20,578 bases of DNA. Source: Ignavibacteriaceae bacterium. GTDB taxonomy: Bacteria > Bacteroidota > Ignavibacteria > Ignavibacteriales > Ignavibacteriaceae. This document shows positions 1 to 7,800 of this stretch, piece after piece. The stretch's first letter is position 1. Each line of letters starts with the position of its first letter. The DNA is taken from positions 1 to 20,578 of the forward strand of contig JANWIS010000197.1 in NCBI GenBank assembly GCA_025449775.1. Direction: 5' to 3'. The notes beneath the pieces were generated by a model. It had not been told where the DNA came from, made no database searches, and was given only the letters and a program-made list of their open reading frames with translations. The position numbers and the translations under genes were made by a program.

Positions 1-308
1 GCAATCCTTGCACCAAAAACTTCTTTGGGTTCCTGCAGACATTGAACATTATTCTCAATCATCCGTTTATGGAACTCATCAAGATTAAAAACACTCAACC
101 CCGGTCTGCATCTTCCCGGTGGAATTTTTTTAGGATCTTCATTAACAGGCAAAGCTGAGCTTCTGTGAAGAGCAAGAGTTGCACCTTCAGCAGTAAATTC
201 ACTCCATTCTGGAGTTTCAAATTTTAAAGTGAGTCCGAGAATGTTTTTATAAAACCCGATTGACAGCTTCATATTGCTTACAAAAATAATTACGTAGTTA
301 ACTTTCAT
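1..308 (-). CDS. VOC (glyoxalase/bleomycin-resistance fold) family protein, partial at window edge
   Basis: I translated this frame by hand: ATG at 308, open to base 1 (102 codons plus 2 bases), so the C-terminus is missing. The start 'MKVNYVIIFVSNMKLSIGFYK' followed by 'NILGL' is the classic first beta-alpha unit of the vicinal-oxygen-chelate fold ('hhhhV.D...s..FY...LGL'). It continues with 'EFTAEGATLALHRSS', where the His is in the position of a usual metal ligand. A second half with 'FNLDEFHKRMIENN' then leads to '..EPKEVFGARIA', the usual run-up to the second metal site. A strong GGAGG (315-319) lies 6 bases before the ATG and fixes the start. VOC proteins include glyoxalase I, extradiol dioxygenases and antibiotic-binding proteins; the substrate cannot be told from this half. 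The gene is separated from the upstream T9SS gene by a terminator, so it is probably a separate transcript. Confidence 0.85.
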   Translation of the reverse strand, partial: MKVNYVIIFVSNMKLSIGFYKNILGLTLKFETPEWSEFTAEGATLALHRSSALPVNEDPKKIPPGRCRPGLSVFNLDEFHKRMIENNVQCLQEPKEVFGARI

Positions 309-314
309 TTGCTG

Positions 315-319
315 CCTCC
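315..319 (-). promoter_or_regulatory. Shine-Dalgarno site of the VOC-family gene
   Basis: The minus strand reads GGAGG, 6 bases upstream of the ATG at 308. It is the strongest ribosome binding site seen in the window. Most other genes here have weak or no such site. Confidence 0.75.
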
Positions 320-399
320 ATTGATTGAACAACGAAAGAATACTGTTTCATTAACTTATTAAATTTAGGAAAGTTTTTAGTGGAGATAAAGTAACAGTT

Positions 400-436
400 A
401 AAAAGAAAAAAGAAACCCCGACAAGGATCGGGGGTT
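400..436 (-). terminator. Intrinsic terminator of the T9SS propeller-protein gene
   Basis: On the minus strand a GC-rich hairpin (arms 428-436 and 414-421, loop TCCTTG, one extra G in the first arm) is followed by a T-rich tract with two C interruptions (400-413). It begins 26 bases after the TAA stop at 462. Stem composition, short loop and T-tract are those of a rho-independent terminator read leftwards. On the plus strand the tract is A-rich and precedes the hairpin, so it would not terminate rightward transcription. Confidence 0.85.
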
Positions 437-461
437 CCCGTTAAAATATAATTTACAATTA

Positions 462-3400
462 TTATTTATTAACTATCATCTTTTTTACTTCTGAAAAGTC
501 ACCAGCTTTTATTCTGTAAAAGTAAACACCGCTTGATAAATTATATGCATCAAAAGTTACATTATAATTTCCCGGCTGTTTAATTTCATTAACAAGTGCG
601 GTTACTTCTTCACCAATAATGTTGTAGACTTTTAGTGAAACCAATACTTCCTTCGGTACAGAATACCTGATTGTTGTAACAGGATTGAAAGGATTCGGGT
701 AGTTCTGCTCAACACTAAATTTATCAGGAATATTATCTCCCGTTTCATCGACTACAAGTACACCAAGGCTGAACTCACCAATTGCTATATCACTTCCAAT
801 ATATGCTGCATCAACTGCACGAACTTTCCATTCATAAATTCCATTCGGCAATCCTGTCAATATCCATTCATTAACAGCACTGATATTTCCCGGTTCAGGA
901 AGACGTGTAATAAAAAGTTGTTCTGTCCCATTCAACTTATTTATCGGTACGTGTGTTCCTGTTTTTACTATTGTCAGGTCATAAGTCAATGCAGGAGACG
1001 GTGTGTGATCATCTGTTGAGGAAATCCAGGATAATTGAACTGTATTTTCAGTGAGCAATGCAGCATCAAGTCCGGTCGGAACTGTTGGTGCTTCATTCTG
1101 ATCTAACACATCATTGCGGTAAACATGCATCTGTGCTTCAACAAGTCCATTTCCACCCGGAACGAAATACTGACCGGCAATGAAATAATCGAGATCACCT
1201 TCACCATCTAAATCAAACCATGAGAATGTTCCTCCACGGTCGCCGCTTGCTCTTGGTGCAGGAAGTTCGTTATCGGATAAAGTGAAAATACCATTTTCAT
1301 TTTTATAGATTCTTGCTCTTCCTTCAATCTCGGAACCTGAATTATAATTTCCCGCAAGAAGAATATCCATATCACCATCGGAATCATAATCTGCCCATGT
1401 TGCTGCAGTAAGATCGAACCAGCCTTCGCAAGGAATGCAATTTATTACTTCAAATGGAGCATAAGTTTCATTATCATTGCGATAAATCCGTAAAGCCATT
1501 GCAACATAATTACTGTCGACATCGAAAATATTACCTGCAACAAGTATATCGAGATCACCATCACCATCGTAATCACCCCATTGAGCTTCGCCATGTTCAA
1601 CTCTTAATGAACCCAGTATATCTTCCCCGGCAAAAACACCATTGCCATCATTTCTGTAACGACGGATAAAACCTTCATCGGTTAACGGTGAAACATTGAT
1701 AAACAGAAGATCAAGATCCTGATCTCCATCAAAATCTGCCCATGAACTTTGAGCATGAGCTGTGGGAGAAAAAACATTTTCAATTTCAGTAAAGACAAAT
1801 CCACCTGTTCCATTCGGGCCATCATTTCTCATTAACGCAGTACGAAATGAAAATGAAGTGTCGCTGAATACAGAAGGAATTAAAAGATCCAGGTCACTAT
1901 CGTTGTCGAAGTCAGCCCAGCTAATTGATCGAAGATCAAAATCTGCCTGACTATTATCTTCCCAGTATCCCGGAAGGTCAGAATCAGTCAGTGAAAGAAA
2001 ACCTGCATCATTTCGATAGACTACTGTTAATCCATCGGTACCAACTGCAAGATCAAGATCAGTATCACCATCAACATCACCCCAAGCGAGATCAGAAGAT
2101 CCGGCAGTAAGTGTTTCTAACTGAATATTGAAATATGAAAATTTCCATTGAACCGAATCGACTGGACCATCATTCCGTAAAAGAAGAAGTCTATATTCAA
2201 CACTTACAAAGTATTCCACATAATATCCAAGAACAGCAATATCGAGATCACCATCGACATCATAATCAGCAGGAGCTGTAGTGATAACCCAGAAATCTTC
2301 GTCCTGTGGGGTGATGAAAATTGAATCAAACGGAGTTACTTCTGTAAAATCACCAAAAGTTCCACCCGGACCAGGCTGAACAATAACGAGACGTCCCATA
2401 GTTCCTGTATCTCCGTCGTCATCAGTAACTGTTAAAGTTACAATGTATGTGTTTGCAGTTTCGTAAGTGTGTGATGGATTTTGTTCTGTAGAAGTAGAGC
2501 CGTCACCAAAATTCCATTCCCAACTAACGATAAATCCATCTGGATCTGTACTTGTATCTATAAAGTTAGCTGTAAGACCGAATGTTGTAAAATTAAAAGA
2601 CGCAACCGGAAGTATATTTACCGGAGGCGGTGGTGGACCAATGAATCTTTCGATATATCCTTGATAACCCACAGTCCAGGCATCTCCGCCAGGTACTGCT
2701 ACAATTGAAGTAAAATTTCCAAAACCTTCCGAACCGATATCCATAACCGACCAACTTTGTCCACCTGTTGCTGAATAATATGCAACATCATCGTTTGTGC
2801 TTATCCAAAGTTCATTTGGACCCAATAAATAAATATCAGTGAAACTATGATCGGTTGTTGGTGTAGTTAAAATTTCCCAAGTAATTCCACCATCGTTAGT
2901 TCGGAATGCCTGACCCCACCAACCAACTGCGTATCCAATGTTTTCGTTATAAAAATCCATATCACCGATTTGAACTGGTGACCATGGAAGTTCACCCTGT
3001 GTCCAAGTTGTACCGTTATCAGTGCTATGATAAAATATTTCACCAACATTCGCAGCCCAGATGTTTGAACCTTCAACATCAACAGAAATGTAACCACCTA
3101 AAAAATCTGTAACAGGAATCCAAGTAACTCCTCCATCCGTTGTATGATATAAAGCACCTATGTTAAAGCTTTGTCCGATTATCCATCCATCGAGTGATGT
3201 TGTGAAATGAATATCTTCGGCGGATGACATACTTTCAGGTATTCCGGGAACTATTAACCAAGTTATACCACCATCAGTACTTTTGTAGACCTGACCTGTT
3301 TCATCAACAACAACAGCCTCGTTAGAATTAATCACTTGAACGGCTTTAATATTTTGTTGAGTAAACCTTTCCTCTATGATCCATTGAGAAATTCCATTAC

Positions 3401-4619
3401 TTGTTAGTAAAGATCCATTGTCACCGACAGCAAGCATGTTCCCATTTGGAAATCTATCTACATCATTAAAATTTTTACCGGTTCCACTTGAAATCTGGTA
3501 CCATGACGCACCAGCATCTGTAGTTTTAATGACATATCCGGCACCGTAACCGAAATAACCAACCTGTGTGTTCGCAAAGTGTGGCGCTGAACTATTAAAG
3601 TAACTAGGCTGCTGACCTCTGGAGACAAATGTTTGTACCCAGTTTAAACCTGCATCCGTTGATTGATACATATTTCCACTTAGATCAGCTGCAACTATAA
3701 TTTGTAAATTAACAACTGTGAATTCATCAACACCTTCTGGAATCACTTCGCCCAAATCATCCCAAGTTTGTCCACCATCTGAAGATCTCAAAATTCTGTC
3801 ATCATAGTTCGGCCATACTCCGGTTCTTCCCCAAGCCATGACAACATTTGAAGAGACTGCAAGAAGTTTGGTTCTTTCGTTAGCTGAAACTCCTGAAATC
3901 CACGTTAAACCACCATCTGTCGAGCGATTAAAAATTCCATTAACAATACAAACAGCTGTTGTACTTGAAAGAAAAACTGCAGACTTCGCATCACCGGTTA
4001 CTACAGATGTAAAAGAATTTCCACCATCTATAGTTCTGAATACACCTTCCTCTGAAACTCCGAGACCAAGCTGATTATCGATAAAATCGAATGCAAATAT
4101 ATTGTTAGGAGAAACTACCCAGTTATTTCCTGCATCGTAGCTTACATAACGATCAAAATTACCAGTAGCCAAACCAAAGTTTGTTGTGTAAAATTTCATA
4201 AAGTAAGTCGAACCAAGGAAAGGAAGTTGTGTCCATGTTGTACCACCATCCGTCGTTCTATAGTTGTCATTACCAAAAGCCCATCCATTCTGACTATCAA
4301 AAAAGAACAGCCCATTGAACCCATCAAATAAACTGAATGGCACATTACGTTGAACCCATGTAACTCCTCCATCATTGGATTCGAATAATGCTCCTCCATC
4401 ATCGAAGGAGTTATCCTCAGTTGCAATAAAGACTCGTTCTGATGTTGAGGCACCGACACCCCTGACATCAAGAAACGTAGGAATCGGACTTTGCGTATCC
4501 CACTGTGCTATACAAATTGAAGTGAAAAGTAAAAATGATGCAAAGAAATTTATTTGTGATTTGTGAAAAGTAATTCTTGCAATTCTACTGAAGATCAATT
4601 TTTTATAAAAGTATAACAT
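462..4619 (-). CDS. T9SS-exported multidomain surface protein: Asp-box (BNR/YCF48-like) propeller, PKD, FG-GAP/VCBS propeller, FN3, type A sorting domain
   Basis: This 1385-aa protein starts at ATG 4619, with an AGAAAGGA site (4629-4636) 9 bases upstream. The signal peptide has an unusually long basic n-region, a hydrophobic core at about 24-36 and likely cleavage after Ala38 ('SICIA|Q'). Residues about 50-660 carry some 13 Asp-box repeats such as 'STDGGLTW', 'SSDGGQTW' and 'TTDGGVTW', as in BNR/sialidase and YCF48-like propellers. No sialidase active-site set was recognised. A proline run (662-666) leads to a PKD domain (about 670-748, 'WNFGDGSTS..NPSHTYE'). Residues about 784-1150 hold seven FG-GAP/VCBS repeats with DxDxDGDxD-type calcium loops, for example 'GDYDGDGDLDILVAG'. 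An FN3-like domain follows (about 1176-1287). The tail (1305-1385, 'NYPNPFNP', 'GVYFYRIKAG', ending 'KKMIVNK') is a T9SS type A sorting domain. The product is probably released or anchored outside the cell, with a binding or adhesion role; this last point is inference. Confidence 0.9.
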   Translation of the reverse strand: MLYFYKKLIFSRIARITFHKSQINFFASFLLFTSICIAQWDTQSPIPTFLDVRGVGASTSERVFIATEDNSFDDGGALFESNDGGVTWVQRNVPFSLFDGFNGLFFFDSQNGWAFGNDNYRTTDGGTTWTQLPFLGSTYFMKFYTTNFGLATGNFDRYVSYDAGNNWVVSPNNIFAFDFIDNQLGLGVSEEGVFRTIDGGNSFTSVVTGDAKSAVFLSSTTAVCIVNGIFNRSTDGGLTWISGVSANERTKLLAVSSNVVMAWGRTGVWPNYDDRILRSSDGGQTWDDLGEVIPEGVDEFTVVNLQIIVAADLSGNMYQSTDAGLNWVQTFVSRGQQPSYFNSSAPHFANTQVGYFGYGAGYVIKTTDAGASWYQISSGTGKNFNDVDRFPNGNMLAVGDNGSLLTSNGISQWIIEERFTQQNIKAVQVINSNEAVVVDETGQVYKSTDGGITWLIVPGIPESMSSAEDIHFTTSLDGWIIGQSFNIGALYHTTDGGVTWIPVTDFLGGYISVDVEGSNIWAANVGEIFYHSTDNGTTWTQGELPWSPVQIGDMDFYNENIGYAVGWWGQAFRTNDGGITWEILTTPTTDHSFTDIYLLGPNELWISTNDDVAYYSATGGQSWSVMDIGSEGFGNFTSIVAVPGGDAWTVGYQGYIERFIGPPPPPVNILPVASFNFTTFGLTANFIDTSTDPDGFIVSWEWNFGDGSTSTEQNPSHTYETANTYIVTLTVTDDDGDTGTMGRLVIVQPGPGGTFGDFTEVTPFDSIFITPQDEDFWVITTAPADYDVDGDLDIAVLGYYVEYFVSVEYRLLLLRNDGPVDSVQWKFSYFNIQLETLTAGSSDLAWGDVDGDTDLDLAVGTDGLTVVYRNDAGFLSLTDSDLPGYWEDNSQADFDLRSISWADFDNDSDLDLLIPSVFSDTSFSFRTALMRNDGPNGTGGFVFTEIENVFSPTAHAQSSWADFDGDQDLDLLFINVSPLTDEGFIRRYRNDGNGVFAGEDILGSLRVEHGEAQWGDYDGDGDLDILVAGNIFDVDSNYVAMALRIYRNDNETYAPFEVINCIPCEGWFDLTAATWADYDSDGDMDILLAGNYNSGSEIEGRARIYKNENGIFTLSDNELPAPRASGDRGGTFSWFDLDGEGDLDYFIAGQYFVPGGNGLVEAQMHVYRNDVLDQNEAPTVPTGLDAALLTENTVQLSWISSTDDHTPSPALTYDLTIVKTGTHVPINKLNGTEQLFITRLPEPGNISAVNEWILTGLPNGIYEWKVRAVDAAYIGSDIAIGEFSLGVLVVDETGDNIPDKFSVEQNYPNPFNPVTTIRYSVPKEVLVSLKVYNIIGEEVTALVNEIKQPGNYNVTFDAYNLSSGVYFYRIKAGDFSEVKKMIVNK
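1170..2270 (-). repeat. Seven FG-GAP/VCBS-type calcium-binding protein repeats
   Basis: These lie within the 1385-aa T9SS protein (residues 784-1150). Seven copies of a 'W[AG]D[FY]D.D.DLD[IL]L.AG' core start near residues 785, 847, 902, 961, 1015, 1076 and 1134. The Asp-rich loops match the integrin-like DxDxDG calcium motif. Seven copies match the seven blades of an integrin-type propeller, so this half probably folds as one closed propeller. Confidence 0.8.
2745..4382 (-). repeat. About 13 Asp-box (S/T-x-D-G-G-x-T-W) repeats in the N-terminal half
   Basis: These lie within the 1385-aa T9SS protein (residues about 80-625). Copies sit near residues 81, 122, 160, 196, 233, 279, 320, 366, 447, 493, 532, 574 and 617 by hand count. 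Some are degenerate, such as 'SYDAGNNW' or 'SATGGQSW'. The spacing of roughly 35-80 residues fits one or two YCF48/BNR-type beta-propellers. At DNA level the repeated motif gives recurring 'CCACCATC' blocks on the plus strand; it is not a mobile or CRISPR repeat. Confidence 0.8.
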
Positions 4620-4628
4620 ATCAATTTT

Positions 4629-4636
4629 TCCTTTCT
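4629..4636 (-). promoter_or_regulatory. Shine-Dalgarno site of the 1385-aa T9SS protein
   Basis: The minus strand reads AGAAAGGA, 9 bases before the ATG at 4619. It supports this start despite the long n-region of the signal peptide. The rest of the gap up to 4816 is AT-rich, and I could not identify a convincing promoter or terminator in it. Confidence 0.55.
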
Positions 4637-4816
4637 GTGGATTAATGGCTGTTAATTAGTGATAGTTGAACACTATTAGGGACATTAACGTGAAAATAAA
4701 TTCATTAGTAAAATAAAGGAGTGATTTTAGGTTAATGTGGGGCCTTGAATAATCGTGTATTTGATACGAATGATTGGTAGTAGGATTTTATTCTTCTATA
4801 AAATCAGAACCTCGAT

Positions 4817-7800
4817 TTATTTCACAATCGCAAGCTTCTGTGTTACCTCTTCTGAATTCTCACCGGCTTTCATTATAACTTTGTATAAATAAACTCCATT
4901 CGCCAAAGCATCTCCGTCTTCATCTCTGCCGTTCCAGTAAAGTTTGTTAAAGTCAAATTTCAAATCTGAAGAAGAATAAATTAATTCTTTTACAAGTCTG
5001 CCGGCAATAGTAAAAATTTTAACTCTGATTTCTTCCGGAACCTGAGTAAGCTTGAAAGTAAAATATGTTTCTCCGCTTGTCGGGTTCGGATAATTGTACA
5101 CATAAAGTATTTTCGCTTCGTTGGAAACGAGGAAAAATTTTTCCACTCCGCTTGAGTCAACAATATTTCCTTCAGCATCTCTCCATAAAATTTTTATTGC
5201 ATATTCGCCATCTGCAAGTGCTGGTGTGAAATCAACAGTAACTTTTGGATTAGTTGTTGAAAACTGATAAGTAATAATTGAAGTATCGGATGGGATTAAT
5301 TCATCGTTGAGATGAACCATTACAGAAGACGGATCGGATATCGGGAGCAGAGATTCATCCGTCAGTTCGATATGAATAACAGGTTGAGGAGAAATATAAT
5401 CACCATCAACAATATCATTTCCGTCAAATGTAATTGCTATTGTCGGAGTTGTTGTATCTGGCTGAATGTAAAAAGGGATGCTGAAAAAATTATTGTCTTC
5501 ATATAATTCTCTAACTTGGTTATCAGAATCTATGCTGATAAGAAAAGATTTTAATCCGCTTCCGGATATAGTATTGTGTATAAGATTGAAAAGTTTACGA
5601 TCATCAGAACTCAATGAATCAATCTGCTGAGTGAAAATTGTTAGCCGTGAATTGTCTTCATTTATAACTTCAACTTTTATATTAAAGCTGTCGGCTTTGC
5701 TTTCACCAACATTGTAAACATAAAACGATAGATCAATATCTTCGCCAATCGTTACTGAGTCATCGGAAATATTAACAACCTGGTAGTTTGTTGCAAGCTC
5801 AGGAACTGGAATAAAATTAACTCCTAGTGTTTTTAGAAACGGAGTTTCAAAATTTTGATTTGCCTGTAACTCAGCAACCAGTTTCAAAGAAACATAAGTG
5901 TCCGTATCAATTCCACTTATGTCTGCTGTATTTCCAGAGAAGACAAGTGTGTTCAAAGTATCAATAGAATTATCATTTTTAATTCCCAGCGGAATAAATG
6001 AAATTGAACTTCCTGAAATGAGTGAATCAACTTTCGTAACGTCAATCCATCCGGCAGAATTTTTTATGATTGGAAATTCAACCCAGCCGTTTTGATTGAA
6101 GACCTGGATAGTTGTATCTATCGAAGCAGGACCAGAAAATTGTCTTCTGAAAGATTCAGGAACCGTTCCCTGCTGTGCTCCTTTTTTTCCGATTATACAC
6201 CACGAATCCCGGTACGCAACACTATCCACGTACAAACTTCCTAAAGTTTCTATCGCCATTCTAACCAGAGTTCCGCTGCTAAATCCAAGAACCGATTGAG
6301 CTCCATCAGTGCAAATTGCCATTGCAAGCAAAGTACCATCGGGAAGTGAATTAATATAACTGATCAGCGAATCAGCAGGAGCCGGATCATAAAATGTAAA
6401 ATACCTGTAGTCGGATGATTCAAAAGTTATGGAATCAATTAATGCAGTTGCAATTCCCCAGTAAAAAGTATTCGGCAGCTGTTCGAAGTCGTTAAGTTTT
6501 ATTGATCCGAATTCCCCGTCATCATATCCTGCAGATCCAATTTCCAGAACATTTTCATAATTAGTTAATTTCCATAAATTATTTGTTGAATCGAAAATAA
6601 CATTTTGCACCTGAACATCATCAGTTTTAAAAGAGTGATTAACATACCATTCATAATCAAAATTTTCATTATAAAATGAATATGGTTCTGACCACGAAAT
6701 CTGTGGTGCATTTAATCTTGCTCTCCACCAGTAACGTTTATTCAACTGCATAGGTAACGAATCGTAAACAGAAGTAACAGTATCAAGTTTTATATCTGCT
6801 TCAATAGAATTTAAAAAATCTTCATTATCAGCGAAAGAAACTTTCACTGATGAAACTGATTCATCAGCTAACAAAACAGGATTGAGAAAAACAAAATGGT
6901 TCTTAGTGGAATTATAAAATTTTTCAGCTTCAATTGGTCTAATCGAAGTTGAATAAACTATAAAATTAAATTCAGCTGTATTATCATTTTCATAAATCTC
7001 ATCAACCAGGTTATTCTTATCCAGTTCCACATTTAAATTATGTTCACCTACTTTTCCAAACACAGGTATTTTTACAAAAATATTTTTCTTGTAAAGCGGT
7101 GATGGAATATTAAACTCTTTGAAGTAATTCTGACTACCTGAATAAATATCTTCAATTGTAATCAGCACTGAATCTCCCGGAACACTTCCGAAATTAATAA
7201 TTTCAATTTTTACTTCAGCAGAATCATCGGTATCAATCGGGAAAAAATCCATCAGAACGATTGAGCCGTTTGTAATTGAAAAATTCGGTTTGGGCGGGAG
7301 TTTAAAACTAATTAAAGGATCGCCGAAAAAGACATTACAATAGTTAAAAACCCTGTTCACTTCGCCGGTTCCGTACTGATTGAGCAAAGTATATTTGGCG
7401 AGATAATGTGCTTCCGACATTACGAGAGATGAATCGATTAACAACTCTTCATAAAATATTCTCGGAAAATTTATTGAAGTGGAAACATATCCCCAGCTTG
7501 CATTTCCCAGATAAGCAATCGCCTGACCATCCTGTGAGCCGGAAATAAAGAGTTCACCAAAAGCATCCACATCCGGTTCAGCAAATTTTCCTGTCGAACA
7601 GCCAAAATCTGTTATCAGTGAAAGTCTGTCATTAAATGAACTTTGAAGATCGGAAACCTCTGTAATTCCATTATCCCAGGATTCTGTTCCGCTATGACCA
7701 ATGTATGAAATGAAAGATCCGCTGCTGTCGATAGCATTGTTCACCTGTTCCGGGCTGTAAGGTCCAAAGTTAGTTGGAGGATTCGCAGTTTTATAAAAAT

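Noticed and set aside
2745..4382. Recurring CCACCATC blocks that look like DNA direct repeats
   Set aside because: Spacing is irregular, and each copy encodes the Asp-Gly-Gly of an Asp-box in the minus-strand gene. This is protein repeat structure, not CRISPR or mobile DNA.
4733..4775. Imperfect palindrome around TCGTGTATTTGATACGA in the gap between the two T9SS genes
   Set aside because: The arms pair only with a bulge, and there is no T-tract or second copy; not enough to call an operator or terminator.
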